DNA of 64,000 nt from CAJQQY01 sp964564545 (GCA_964564545.1 CAZMBP010000095.1:62001-126000); one strand, 5' to 3'; positions 1 to 8,404 are shown, counted from the stretch's first letter. The notes: generated by a model not told the origin, from the letters alone. Translations and numbers: made by a program.

Positions 1-162
1 AACGGAAAGATTTGGGTGGAATCAAATGGAACTGGACAGGGGAGTGTGTTTTGTTTTACGATCCCTTTGAATTCTGAAAATGATGATTCTGAAAAAACAA
101 ATTTAAGAAAAGAAGGATTTCAACCTGCGTTAACTTTCAAAAAGTTGAAGTTACACATGTAA
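1..162 (+). CDS. Histidine kinase, C-terminal end (partial)
   Basis: The window opens inside a reading frame that stops at a TAA. The visible 53 residues begin NGKIWVESNGTGQGSVF, which is the G2 glycine-rich ATP-lid box of a HATPase_c domain (known for sensor histidine kinases), followed by FTIPL and a short charged tail of about 30 residues ending LKLHM. This places it as the C-terminus of a two-component sensor kinase. The sensor and dimerisation domains lie outside the window, so the signal cannot be told. No response regulator follows; the next 420 bases are non-coding. Confidence 0.8.
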   Translation, partial: NGKIWVESNGTGQGSVFCFTIPLNSENDDSEKTNLRKEGFQPALTFKKLKLHM

Positions 163-446
163 GAAATCGCTAAAAATAAAACAAGGAACAACAACAAACA
201 CTTTGAAAAGTTGGAAGGGACGTGACTAATTTACGCATCAAAATAATTTCTAAATTTAAGACTTTCTCATATTACGTTTAGTAGATTTTTGGATAGTAAA
301 TGTTATCGTTGAAATGGAAACTTTGTTTGGGGTTAGGGCTTTCTTTGATGAGCCTATAATTCCTAGTTATTCCAAAAACTATTTCAGACAAAGATTCAAC
401 GTGCCGTTACTCCCTTCCTTTTTCTAAAAAGAAACTATCAAAAATT

Positions 447-477
447 AGAAATAAAAACTTATAAAGTTTTTATTTCT
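447..477. terminator. Hairpin, 14-bp perfect arms
   Basis: AGAAATAAAAACTT at 447-460 pairs with its exact reverse complement at 464-477 around a 3-base loop. It lies between convergent genes and is probably the kinase terminator, although the stem is AT-rich. Confidence 0.5.
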
Positions 478-518
478 TAGCGAAGTGTTTGATTCTCGAT
501 ATTTCATTTTGGGATAAA

Positions 519-564
519 ACAACAAAGTCCTTCCAGATTTTAAAATCTGGAAGGACTTTGTTGT
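519..564. terminator. Perfect 46-bp palindrome, probable bidirectional terminator
   Basis: A 23-base arm (519-541) starting ACAACAAAGTCC is followed with no loop by its exact reverse complement (542-564). It sits 21 bases beyond the stop of the leftward VOC gene and between convergent genes, so bidirectional termination is the simplest reading. Confidence 0.6.
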
Positions 565-585
565 AAATAATTGATAATCAATTAC

Positions 586-1266
586 TTAATAGTGAGTTTT
601 TCCATTTTTGAACACCATATTGTAAACCTTATTTGAGGATTCAAATTCCACTTCAAAATCATTTGACTGAGCTGCTAATTTCGTTGGTAACCAATTTCTC
701 CCATTTTTCACAACAATAAAAACTCCATTATAATCACCGACCCAGCAAAAGGTATCATTCAAATGATGTAGATCAATTAAGTGAATTTTGAATTGATTAA
801 TGAGTTGTCGAGATACCTCCATGGGATTATCGACAGGCATTCCGATTTCATTAATTTTTAAAATTTGTTGGATATTAAAATTATCATCAGACTGAAAATT
901 TAAAGATTCTCTTTCGATAAATTCAGCAATATTTCCATCCTCATCATAGAAATAAATCGCACGTCCTGTATGATTTTCTTTTGTTCCAAAATAGATGATT
1001 TTTTCACCATCTCTTTTGAGTAACTCAATTCCTTTATTTTCTAAAAAAACAATGGCTTGTTCTATTTTTTGATTTGGAATAAGAAAGGCAAAATGATAAA
1101 TAAAGTTACTCAGTTTGTCCTCTTCAAAAATCAATTGAGTACTTCCTGCTGAAATGGAAATTTTATTTTCCTCAAAAAAATTACTTTCGAAACCAAGTAC
1201 ATTTTTATAAAAATCATACTGAGCCGAAATGTCTTTTGAGTATAGTTTTATTTTACGTAATTCCAT
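586..1266 (-). CDS. VOC (glyoxalase/bleomycin-resistance fold) protein
   Basis: About 226 aa beginning MELRKIKLYSKD. The first ~120 residues show the VOC pattern: an early strand (KIKLYSKDISAQYDFYKNVLGF), a histidine in YHFAFLI and a glutamate in NIAEFIERE, positions that usually bind the metal in this fold. The C-terminal half resembles a second, degenerate VOC module (NEIGMPVDNP, FCWVGDYNGVFIVV). A longer frame extends upstream to 1395, but it would overlap the preceding gene and adds a leader unlike VOC proteins, so I place the start at 1266. It is the last gene of the leftward set GNAT-cupin-PNPOx-VOC opposite the MocR regulator. Substrate unknown. Confidence 0.75.
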   Translation of the reverse strand: MELRKIKLYSKDISAQYDFYKNVLGFESNFFEENKISISAGSTQLIFEEDKLSNFIYHFAFLIPNQKIEQAIVFLENKGIELLKRDGEKIIYFGTKENHTGRAIYFYDEDGNIAEFIERESLNFQSDDNFNIQQILKINEIGMPVDNPMEVSRQLINQFKIHLIDLHHLNDTFCWVGDYNGVFIVVKNGRNWLPTKLAAQSNDFEVEFESSNKVYNMVFKNGKTHY

Positions 1267-1351
1267 TGTTATAATTTTCAATTTCTTTGAAGCAGAATTA
1301 TTCACAAGGTGAATGAAGTCACCTTGTGAATAGGGGGAAAGAGGAACTAAA

Positions 1352-1996
1352 CTAAAGAAAAATATTTTTAACAGAAGGAGAAACTGGAATTCCATCTCTC
1401 ATTTTGTCATCGTCAATTGGTTTTTGATATACTCTCTCAATAGGAACTATACCAGTCCAAATATCTAAATCGTAATCCGCTTTATCATTATGACAACCTT
1501 CATTTCGAACTTTTGCAGAAGCTTCATTAATTTCGATTTCCAAAACTGTTGTCGCTTTTAATTCTTTGTCACTAGGCTGTCGAACTTCTTCCCAGCGACC
1601 TTTCAGTACTTGATCAGAAACAACTTTTAATGCAAATAAATTAGCTTCTTTTCCCTCCACTTTTTTAGCTTTTCCAAAGACAACAACTGACTCATAATTC
1701 ATTGAATGATGAAAAGCAGAATTGGCAAGAACTAATCCTGTCACACGATGCATACAAAAACACATATCAAACCCTTCCTCCAAATTTTTGATCATTCGTG
1801 AGCTTGCAGCCCCATGCAAATAGATTTTATTTTCATGTCTTCCATAGATAGTTGGAATAACAACTGGAACGCCTCGATGAACAAAACCGATGGTACAAGT
1901 ACTATCGTTATCTAAAATTTTATAGATCTCTTCTTGATCATAAATACCTCTTTTAGGTACTCGGCGAACTTTAGTTTTATCATTGACTTCTTTCAT
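1352..1996 (-). CDS. PNPOx-like flavin-nucleotide-binding protein
   Basis: 214 aa of the pyridoxamine-5'-phosphate-oxidase-like split-barrel fold, closest by pattern to the Pyridox_ox_2/NimA-like branch: KRGIYDQEEIYKILDN near the N-terminus, TIGFVHRGVPVVIPTIYG, then YLHGAASSRMIKNL, a typical phosphate-contacting strand, and CFCMHRVTGLVLANSAFHHS. Members bind FMN or related cofactors; few have known reactions. It is encoded 1 base from the cupin gene and belongs to the leftward cluster facing the MocR regulator. Related PNPOx-like genes often sit next to MocR regulators, so control by that regulator is likely (inference). Confidence 0.85.
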   Translation of the reverse strand: MKEVNDKTKVRRVPKRGIYDQEEIYKILDNDSTCTIGFVHRGVPVVIPTIYGRHENKIYLHGAASSRMIKNLEEGFDMCFCMHRVTGLVLANSAFHHSMNYESVVVFGKAKKVEGKEANLFALKVVSDQVLKGRWEEVRQPSDKELKATTVLEIEINEASAKVRNEGCHNDKADYDLDIWTGIVPIERVYQKPIDDDKMRDGIPVSPSVKNIFL

Positions 1997-1997
1997 G

Positions 1998-2336
1998 TTA
2001 TGGATAATTTATATCGTCTTCAACGGGAGGCAAGGAGATCAGCAAAAACCGTAAAAACGAATGATGAATATTTTTAACTTGATGTAAAGCTCCGGTTGGA
2101 ATATGAATACTGTCTCCAGCGGATAAATTAAATTCTTGGTCATTTAAAATGCAAAATGCTTCTCCTTCTAAAATGTAAATGTATTGTTGGGAAGACTTAT
2201 GGAAATGTATTTCTTCCTGCGAGTTGGGTGGAATTAATTCTTCTTTGACGTTTAATTCTGGGTTAGAAAACAATGGCCACGCCATACAGTCTTTACCCCA
2301 AAGATACCCTTGGGTTTGGTTTCTAATAATCCTCAT
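1998..2336 (-). CDS. Small cupin-domain protein
   Basis: 112 aa, a single conserved beta-barrel cupin. Motif 1 is visible as EEIHFHKSSQQYIYILEGEA (two His, a Gln-rich turn, and the Glu-Gly end) and motif 2 as GDSIHIPTGALHQV, with the third histidine. These residues normally bind a divalent metal. The start codon overlaps the stop codon of the upstream GNAT gene (ATGA), which suggests translational coupling. It may be a small dioxygenase, an isomerase or a sensor; the substrate cannot be told. Confidence 0.85.
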   Translation of the reverse strand: MRIIRNQTQGYLWGKDCMAWPLFSNPELNVKEELIPPNSQEEIHFHKSSQQYIYILEGEAFCILNDQEFNLSAGDSIHIPTGALHQVKNIHHSFLRFLLISLPPVEDDINYP

Positions 2337-2827
2337 GATGGTAGTTTAAATGGTTTAAAATCTTGCCGCAAAATCGACATAATAATCAAGCTACGAAAAT
2401 TTTTTCCACTTTTTATACATTCTCTTTTTATCCCTTCTTCTATGAATCCAACTGATTGATAAACGTGTTGAGCTCTTGGATTATCAGTAAATACATCTAA
2501 CCAAAGACGATGCTTATTTAATTTTCCAAAGACTAAATTTTGTAATAATTGTAAAGTTATTTTCCCATAGTTTTTACCTTTTTTATGAATTAGAATTCGT
2601 TTCAACTCTACACTTAGATTCGGATTTTGCAATCCTCTCAAAATAATAAATCCAACCATAACTCCTTGATTATCAATAGTTTTTAAATGAAGTTGATCTT
2701 TAGAATCGATTACTTCTTGATGCTCCGCAATCGAGTATTGGAAAACAAAATCTTTGTTCTCAGGATCATTTTCCCATTTTATTAAAGTAGGGAAATCAGC
2801 AGAATCCGTTGGTTCGAAGTGTAGCAT
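2333..2827 (-). CDS. GNAT family N-acetyltransferase
   Basis: 164 aa. It has the RimJ/RimL-like GNAT layout: LHFEPTDSADFPTLIKWEND at the start, MVGFIILRGL (beta 4), LKRILIHKKGKNYGKITLQL (acetyl-CoA pyrophosphate loop, a variant of Q/RxxGxG/A) and HRLWLDVFTDNPRAQHVYQSVGF near the C-terminus. It is the first gene of the leftward cluster, with 159 bases separating it from the divergent MocR gene. The stop overlaps the cupin start by four bases. The acetyl acceptor is unknown. Confidence 0.85.
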   Translation of the reverse strand: MLHFEPTDSADFPTLIKWENDPENKDFVFQYSIAEHQEVIDSKDQLHLKTIDNQGVMVGFIILRGLQNPNLSVELKRILIHKKGKNYGKITLQLLQNLVFGKLNKHRLWLDVFTDNPRAQHVYQSVGFIEEGIKRECIKSGKNFRSLIIMSILRQDFKPFKLPS

Positions 2828-2916
2828 TTTTTTCTAATTAAAACTATTCGGTGAAGCTTCCAATGATAAGAGATTCAACGAATAAAAATTACAATACTTT
2901 TAAAGATTGTAAAATA

Positions 2917-2951
2917 TTTGTATCAAAATTAAAATATTACTGGTAGCTTTG
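2917..2951 (+). promoter_or_regulatory. Bacteroidota-type promoter of the MocR gene
   Basis: TTTG at 2917-2920 and TAGCTTTG at 2944-2951 match the -33 and -7 consensus (TTTG, TAnnTTTG) with a 23-base spacer, the long end of the known range. Transcription would start near 2957, inside the first operator repeat. Confidence 0.5.
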
Positions 2952-2953
2952 AG

Positions 2954-2986
2954 TAGTCCAGTTTTAATAAAATAAATAGTCCAGTT
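2954..2986 (+). promoter_or_regulatory. Tandem direct repeats, probable MocR operator
   Basis: TAGTCCAGTT occurs at 2954-2963 and again at 2977-2986, 23 bases apart, just after the predicted promoter and directly against the ATG at 2987. MocR/GabR-type regulators are known to bind tandem direct repeats. The position suggests autorepression and control of the divergent cluster (inference). Confidence 0.55.
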
Positions 2987-4471
2987 ATGTTGCCTTATAA
3001 AAATATGATAAAGTTAGATTCGAATTCAAGAATGCCAAAATATGTGCAATTGGCAAATGGAATTATTAAAGAAATTTCTTGCGGAAATTTAGTTCCTGGA
3101 TTAAAGTTACCTGGATCTAGAACATTAGCAAATCATTTTGAGGTGCATCGAAAAACAATTATTGCAACCTACGAAGAATTAGAGGCACAAGGTTGGATTG
3201 AAACTATTCCAGCAAAGGGAAGTTTTGTAAGTAAAAAAATTCCGGTCACTAAATTCCAAAAATTTAATTCTCAAAAAAAGGAAATTATTTCGCCTCTTCA
3301 AGAAACTCTTTTTCCCATAAAAAAGAATTTTGAAAAAAATGTAAATGGCTTTGTTCCAAGATTTACGACTTTTAAATATCGATTTGATGATGGAGTTCCA
3401 GATTTGAGATTGGCTCCGATTCATGTTTTAGCTAGACAATATAAAAGTGTGTTAAACAGCAAATTTGCAGTTAGAAAATTAAATTATACTCATGAATTAA
3501 AAGGGAATATTCAATTAAGAAAAGAACTGGTCAGATATCTTTCAGAAACACGAAGTATTAATGTTTCGATTGAAAATATCATGATTGTTCGTGGAAGTAT
3601 TATGGGATTTTATTTATTGTTTCAAATCATTTTGGAAAAAGGATCGAATGTAATTGTTGGTGAAACTAATTTTCGGGCAGCCAATGAAATTATAAAAAAT
3701 GCCAAAGGGAAAATAATTACAGTCCCAGTTGATGAGGATGGAATTGACATTGATGCAGTTGAGGAAATTTGTAAAAAGAAAAAAATTAGAGCAATTTATA
3801 TCGTTCCTCATCATCACCATCCCACCACAGTTTCTTTGAGTGCAGAGCGGAGAATGAAATTATTACAGTTAGCAGAGAAATATAAATTTGCCATAATTGA
3901 GGATGATTATGACTATGATTTTCATTATGAGAGTAGTCCGATTTTGCCATTGGCTAGTTCGGATAGAGTAGGAGTAGTCTCGTATGTTGGATCATTTAGT
4001 AAATCTATAGCACCTGCTTTTCGAATTGGTTTTGTGATTGCCCCTGAGAATTTAATTGATGAGATGGCAAAGCTTCGAAGGTTTGTGGATCGGCAAGGAG
4101 ATGTTTTATTGGAGCGCTCAATTGCCATGATGTTGGAAGATGGAGAAATTCGAAGACATATGCGAAAGGCTTTGAAAACTTATCATCAGCGAAGAGATTT
4201 TTTCTGTGATTTATTGCAAAAAGAGTTAGGTGATTATGTTGAATTTAAAAAACCAGATGGAGGGTTAGCGGTGTGGACGAAGTTTGATGAAAAAATAAAC
4301 TTGACAAAATTAAGTGAAGCAGTTGCAGCTAAAAATTTATATCTCGCAGATAGTAAAAGGTATGATCCGGTTGGAAAAGAATTGAATTCTACGAGACTGG
4401 GTTTTGCTTCAATGAATGAAAAGGAGATGAGGGCAGCTATGAAAATTTTGAAATGTGAGATTGAGAAGTAG
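2987..4471 (+). CDS. MocR-family transcriptional regulator (GntR wHTH + aminotransferase-like domain)
   Basis: 494 aa. Residues 7-85 form a GntR winged helix (MPKYVQLANGIIKEI, LPGSRTLANHF, RKTIIATYEELEAQGW, KGSFVS). After a linker of about 45 residues comes a fold-type I aminotransferase-like domain: DGVPDLRLAP at ~135, IEDDYDYDFHYE at ~304, and GSFSKSIAPAFRIGF, where K339 is the expected PLP Schiff-base lysine. The length is normal for the family. Such proteins sense PLP or a PLP-reactive amine or amino acid. The divergent neighbours (PNPOx-like, cupin, GNAT, VOC) are the likely targets, but they do not identify the ligand. ATG at 3005 (MIKLDS) is an alternative start, since the second operator repeat abuts 2987. 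Confidence 0.9.
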   Translation: MLPYKNMIKLDSNSRMPKYVQLANGIIKEISCGNLVPGLKLPGSRTLANHFEVHRKTIIATYEELEAQGWIETIPAKGSFVSKKIPVTKFQKFNSQKKEIISPLQETLFPIKKNFEKNVNGFVPRFTTFKYRFDDGVPDLRLAPIHVLARQYKSVLNSKFAVRKLNYTHELKGNIQLRKELVRYLSETRSINVSIENIMIVRGSIMGFYLLFQIILEKGSNVIVGETNFRAANEIIKNAKGKIITVPVDEDGIDIDAVEEICKKKKIRAIYIVPHHHHPTTVSLSAERRMKLLQLAEKYKFAIIEDDYDYDFHYESSPILPLASSDRVGVVSYVGSFSKSIAPAFRIGFVIAPENLIDEMAKLRRFVDRQGDVLLERSIAMMLEDGEIRRHMRKALKTYHQRRDFFCDLLQKELGDYVEFKKPDGGLAVWTKFDEKINLTKLSEAVAAKNLYLADSKRYDPVGKELNSTRLGFASMNEKEMRAAMKILKCEIEK

Positions 4472-4542
4472 CCCACTTCTCATTGACCAAGACTCATAGA
4501 TCTATACTTATGGAATCCTTTTAAGAATTTGAAAAGGAAAAT

Positions 4543-5004
4543 TTAAAGTTGGATGGTATTTGCTATCAAAAAAAACATTCCACTGATTAATAAACACAAA
4601 GGTGAATAAAATCTGGTATCTAATTTTCCAAAAGTAGTATTTTTTACTTTTTTAAAAAATCCAACATAATTAAAATCACCAATTGCACGAAGCATAAAAA
4701 TTCCACCTAAAATAAATAATCCATATTTGAATACCCAATTTGGAAAAATTAATTGTCTAATTCCTAGATAGATAAATCCTATTACGAATATTAAACTAAA
4801 TCCAACCAAAGCACATTGAAAAGAATTTGGGACAAAAAGCAAAGTCCCATCTTCTCTTGAAGGAACAGATTTAGTAAATCCAGTTTTTCCGCCAAGTGTC
4901 CAATGGAAATGTAACAATGCAATTACAAACAAGATCGCCATTAATTGTAGCGCCAATATTGTTTTCCCATCAATGGTAATTGCTGTAAATTCTGCTAAAT
5001 TCAT
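4543..5004 (-). CDS. DUF3995 membrane protein
   Basis: 153 aa with four predicted membrane segments (about 18-33, 63-82, 92-107, 134-150). The DUF3995 signature is visible: HFHWTLGGKTGF, FLRAIGDFNYVGFFKK-like region (MLRAIGDFNYVGFF), and FGKLDTRFYSPLCLLI. Function is unknown for the family. It lies 53 bases downstream of the ATE-like gene on the same strand, so they may be co-transcribed. Confidence 0.8.
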   Translation of the reverse strand: MNLAEFTAITIDGKTILALQLMAILFVIALLHFHWTLGGKTGFTKSVPSREDGTLLFVPNSFQCALVGFSLIFVIGFIYLGIRQLIFPNWVFKYGLFILGGIFMLRAIGDFNYVGFFKKVKNTTFGKLDTRFYSPLCLLISGMFFLIANTIQL

Positions 5005-5057
5005 ATTTTACTTGTCCAAAATTTTCTTGAAATGATGAAAATAAAAAGGAAGAAATT

Positions 5058-6116
5058 CTATCTACTTAATTTCATCATTTCCAAAATTGTTTTAACGATT
5101 TCTTCAGGTTTTTCACTTTCTTTAAATTTGAATTGTCGAATTAATAATGTTTTGAACGTGTCGTATTCTTTATGAGAAGAAGAGTCGTAAAAATTTTCAA
5201 TTGGTTTTAAAAAGCCATGAAATTGAATAAGCTCATAACAATGTTTTTGCAAGTTAAAATTAATGACTAATTTTTGGTTATTGATTGGTGATTGCAGTTG
5301 AATAAAAAGTGGTGTTTCCAACTCTTGTAGCTCTCCAATGTGATTCATATAACCTTTGTCGAAAAGCGGGTAAAAATATATTTTATAATCAATGGCATGC
5401 ATTTTTAATACCATCCCCATCTTAACTAGCTGATTTTCAATGACTTCTGAAGGTAAGTCGTTTTTGTTCATTTCAGGAAAAGGAAGCCAATTATCTTTTT
5501 TGGCTTTGTAGTAATCTACTTCCCCAATGCGTAATTTATAATCGAACTTTGGATAATTAGGGATTACATACCCTGGATAATAAAATTTATAGCCTTTCTT
5601 TTTCCCATATTTAATCTCTGCCAGCATGGTATAAAATCCCAAACTATAACTTGAATAATCGGGATCAAAAAGACCAATTATACTCGCCATACTTTTTTCA
5701 CCTAAGTCAAAAAAACTGACCGCAATTAATTTTTCACCATCATAAACCGCTACTTCGTAAGTATCATAAATCGTAGTTTCTCCACCATCTTGCAAAGCAT
5801 CTTTGATCGTCTGAGAAACGTATCCATCAAAACGCAATTTATGTTTTTGATACAATTCTTCTTTTTCACGACTGATAAAAGCTTTTCTAAAGACAGTAGT
5901 AAATTGCTGGTTTTTATTCCAAATTTTTCGAAGGCTTTTTCGAAATTCATATCCCTCAAGTGGCAAACGAATCCGAATAGGTGAATACAGTTTTCCATCA
6001 AAATTCAAAATCTTTGTCGTGTAGATATACTGCCCAGATCGAAACCAGCCATTGGCTAGATAAAAATCTAGGAGTTCGCCATGAAGACTTTGCGGATTAT
6101 GGAATTGTGTAAACAT
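5058..6116 (-). CDS. ATE/Bpt-like aminoacyl-tRNA-protein transferase without the N-terminal cysteines
   Basis: 352 aa. The C-terminal GNAT-like ATE domain is recognisable at ~115-205: FFDLGEKSMASIIGLFDPDY, SLGFYTMLAEIKYGKKKGYK and YYPGYVIPNYPKFDYK match the order of conserved blocks in arginyl/leucyl transferases (ATE1, Bpt), which attach an amino acid to the N-terminus of proteins marked for ClpAP or proteasomal degradation. The N-terminal block aligns as GWFRSGQYIYTTKI and SPIRIRLP, but the cysteines normally found between them (CxxC-type, binding Fe-S or haem in ATE1) are absent; I find only one cysteine in the protein. About 100 extra C-terminal residues have no recognised domain. It may have a different substrate. 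Confidence 0.65.
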   Translation of the reverse strand: MFTQFHNPQSLHGELLDFYLANGWFRSGQYIYTTKILNFDGKLYSPIRIRLPLEGYEFRKSLRKIWNKNQQFTTVFRKAFISREKEELYQKHKLRFDGYVSQTIKDALQDGGETTIYDTYEVAVYDGEKLIAVSFFDLGEKSMASIIGLFDPDYSSYSLGFYTMLAEIKYGKKKGYKFYYPGYVIPNYPKFDYKLRIGEVDYYKAKKDNWLPFPEMNKNDLPSEVIENQLVKMGMVLKMHAIDYKIYFYPLFDKGYMNHIGELQELETPLFIQLQSPINNQKLVINFNLQKHCYELIQFHGFLKPIENFYDSSSHKEYDTFKTLLIRQFKFKESEKPEEIVKTILEMMKLSR

Positions 6117-6199
6117 TATTTACGTTTTACGAGGGACGTTTTACGTTTTACGTTTTTTAGCGAGAGCCGTATAACGTAAAACGTTCAACGTCAAACGTT
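6117..6199. repeat. ACGTTTTACG-type inverted repeat (family R4)
   Basis: The gap between the double-VOC gene and the ATE-like gene is filled by copies of ACGTTTTACG (left side) and their complements CGTAAAACGT / ACGTTCAACGT (right side), which can fold into a long imperfect hairpin. A second copy of the family lies at 9500-9593. Confidence 0.7.
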
Positions 6200-7255
6200 T
6201 TAAAATTTAACTCGGTTAATAGACATTGCCTTAATTAACCAATTCGGTAATGGTTTAGTTGGATTTCTCTTTTTCATATTGATTGTCCAACCGATTTTTT
6301 TTACAAGAGGAACTTTTAAAGTTTCTACAAATTCTATTAATGTTCCATCAGGGTCTTCTAAATATCCCCAATTTCCATTTGCATCTCCCATATCAAATTC
6401 ATCATCAACTAGCACTTGAAATGGAAAGCCAGCTGCTTTACAATCTCTCACGACAGCGCCGATATTTCGAACATCAAAACATAAATGAATAAATCCAATA
6501 TCTCCCCAATATCTATCAGCAAATATTTTGTTAGGAGTTCTCGAAATGGATTGGACTAATTCTAATTGACTAGAACCGAGTAATTTAGAGAACCCTCCCT
6601 TTTTTTCAGATTTACTTAAAAGCACTCTGCGAAAAGTTTCCTTTCCACTTGGTAACGCGGCGAAGTCATCGAATGTTCCCGTTTCATCATAAACCACTCT
6701 ATCATAACCAAGGACATCGACATACAATTTCTTTGCAGCGTCAATATCAGAAACCCCAATCGTACAACCAAAAAATCCACCCATATTTTTTCCTTGAGCA
6801 AACCAGCTGTCATAACTTTTGATTTGGATGATATTATCGCACGGATCTTTGATGAAAAAAGATTGAGTTCCATTTGGAGCAGTTACGATTTCCGAGATTG
6901 GTTGAACCCCTTTTGCTTTTAAATTAGAAAACGCTTTTTGAACATCTCTAGTCTTTACTTTTATAGAAAAAATACCTGTGTCACCCAATTGAATTGGAGA
7001 AGCTGGTGGTTGTGGTTCACGATCTTCAAATTGCCATATTTCATAACCACTTCCACCTTGCAAATTCATTGCAAGAATCGCTCGTTTGTCATGCGGTTTT
7101 CCTCCCATGTACTTTGCCATATGAGTAGCAGTATTATTGTCATCAAAAACTTTGACATCAGCACCCAATTTTGTAGCATACCATTTGAAGAGTTTTTCGG
7201 CATCATTTACACCTACTCCGATTTGTTGAATTCCGTAGATAATTTTCTCGTTCAT
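6200..7255 (-). CDS. Double-domain VOC family protein
   Basis: 351 aa with two tandem VOC modules. Module 1 (about 5-150) starts YGIQQIGVGVNDAEKLFKWY and ends with DPCDNIIQIKS; module 2 (about 160-315) starts FGCTIGVSDIDAAKKLY, contains GFIHLCFDV and ends DPDGTLIEFVE, with the usual metal-binding His and Glu. The layout resembles extradiol dioxygenase or HPPD-like proteins, but the C-terminal helix of HPPD is not seen. It is the upstream gene of a leftward group with ATE-like and DUF3995. Substrate unknown. Confidence 0.8.
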   Translation of the reverse strand: MNEKIIYGIQQIGVGVNDAEKLFKWYATKLGADVKVFDDNNTATHMAKYMGGKPHDKRAILAMNLQGGSGYEIWQFEDREPQPPASPIQLGDTGIFSIKVKTRDVQKAFSNLKAKGVQPISEIVTAPNGTQSFFIKDPCDNIIQIKSYDSWFAQGKNMGGFFGCTIGVSDIDAAKKLYVDVLGYDRVVYDETGTFDDFAALPSGKETFRRVLLSKSEKKGGFSKLLGSSQLELVQSISRTPNKIFADRYWGDIGFIHLCFDVRNIGAVVRDCKAAGFPFQVLVDDEFDMGDANGNWGYLEDPDGTLIEFVETLKVPLVKKIGWTINMKKRNPTKPLPNWLIKAMSINRVKF

Positions 7256-7699
7256 TTTGTTTTATTGAATTTTACCACATAGAAAACATAGCCTGCACAA
7301 TAATTCCTATTTTTCAATGTGCCTATATGGTTTAAAAAGAAACTGTCATTTAAAACGCCAAATTTAGGAAAAAATGCTTGATTCTAGGACTTTCACCTTT
7401 GGTGTTTTAAAATCTAGAAAATATGAGAAATTTGTGCCTGAAACTGTTGAAAAATTAGGTATCACTTAACACTCTATAAATACTCTAATTTTTATTATTT
7501 TAGCGATATTTGTAGAAAATCTAAACGAGTTAATCGAAAGGGTTCTTTTTCGACTAAACAAAAGTGAATTTTGCCGTTTATATTTTTACAAAACAAGTTT
7601 CAAAACATTTGGATTTAATTCCTTGAAAATTAGTCTTTACACATTTAAAAATCTCAAATTTTCATTGAGAATTAAATCTTTTCTGATTAAAGTATTTTT
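7256..7699. other. Intergenic region between divergent genes
   Basis: 444 bases, very AT-rich, between the VOC gene and the PspA/ABC/OmpA operon. It must carry the operon promoter. TATATTTT near 7579 is one base from the -7 consensus, with no clear -33 partner, so I do not call it. Confidence 0.5.
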
Positions 7700-8389
7700 A
7701 TGTTAAAAAATCTTAAAAAGTGGTTTATCGTTGATGATGAGGAATTCAAAAAGAATATGTCTGGAGATAGCTCAGATGATTCTGATATTGTACCTGAACA
7801 AAAAACAAAACCAATTTCTACTAATAGATCAACTTCTTCCGATTCAGGAACCAATCCAACTGCACCAGCTGGAAAAGCATCCTCAAAATTTACCAATATT
7901 TTATTGCAAGCCATGGAGGCTAATAACTTGGATGGATTTGATTATTTGGAATACAAAAACAGTTTGCACAATTTGGCCAAAATGCCAATGGATGAAAAAA
8001 CTCGTTACCAATCAGCATTTGCCGCAGCTTCGACAATGGGAGCAACACCAGCTAAATTAATCAAGACAGCTAATTTTTACATTGATGTTTTGAAAAAGGA
8101 GGAAACGAAATTTGGACAAGCTTTAGCTAATCAAAAAAACAAACAGATTGGAGACAAAGCTCAACTGATTCAGCAACATGATAATTTGATAAAAGAAAAA
8201 ACGAAACAGATCGAACGACTCAAAAAAGAAATTGCAGATCATCAAGCGAAAAGTGAGCAAATGAAAAAGAGTATTTCTGCCGCAACAGTAAAAGTAGAAA
8301 CTACTAAAAATAATTTTGTAGCCTCTTATAACCTTGTACTTTCGCAGATTCAAAGAGATATTGAAAATATGAAAAAATACCTTAAATAA
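7700..8389 (+). CDS. Conserved hypothetical coiled-coil protein, first gene of PspA/ABC/OmpA operon
   Basis: 229 aa, no signal peptide or membrane segment. Residues 1-18 (MLKNLKKWFIVDDEEFKK) form a short basic-acidic head. Residues 20-62 are a Ser/Thr/Pro-rich linker. Residues 63-125 are a helical domain with NNLDGFDYLEYKNSL, PMDEKTRYQSAFAAASTMGA and ANFYIDVLKKEE. Residues ~130-229 are a long coiled coil. I recall similar uncharacterised Bacteroidota proteins beside SBP-OmpA/ABC genes, but no function. It heads the rightward operon ending near 14485 and probably acts as a cytoplasmic partner of the membrane coiled-coil protein that follows (inference). Confidence 0.75.
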   Translation: MLKNLKKWFIVDDEEFKKNMSGDSSDDSDIVPEQKTKPISTNRSTSSDSGTNPTAPAGKASSKFTNILLQAMEANNLDGFDYLEYKNSLHNLAKMPMDEKTRYQSAFAAASTMGATPAKLIKTANFYIDVLKKEETKFGQALANQKNKQIGDKAQLIQQHDNLIKEKTKQIERLKKEIADHQAKSEQMKKSISAATVKVETTKNNFVASYNLVLSQIQRDIENMKKYLK

Positions 8390-8391
8390 TG

Positions 8392-8404
8392 GTTAATGAT
8401 TAAC
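8392..8404. repeat. GTTAAT-G-ATTAAC palindrome (family R5)
   Basis: A small palindrome immediately after the first stop codon of the operon, followed by AACGGTGAACTGTTAAT. The sequence matches the arms of the larger repeat at 19286-19333. Confidence 0.45.

Larger units (their letters stand above)
163..585. other. Intergenic region with two strong hairpins
   Basis: 423 bases without a credible gene between the kinase end and a convergent VOC gene. Apart from the two palindromes listed separately (447-477 and 519-564) I see nothing in it. Confidence 0.6.

Noticed and set aside
7500..7600. Promoter for the PspA/ABC/OmpA operon at GATATTTG or TATATTTT
   Set aside because: Each misses a consensus base and lacks a -33 partner.
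7687..7914. 75-aa leftward frame opposite the first operon gene
   Set aside because: Fully antisense to a gene with a convincing reading frame and operon context.
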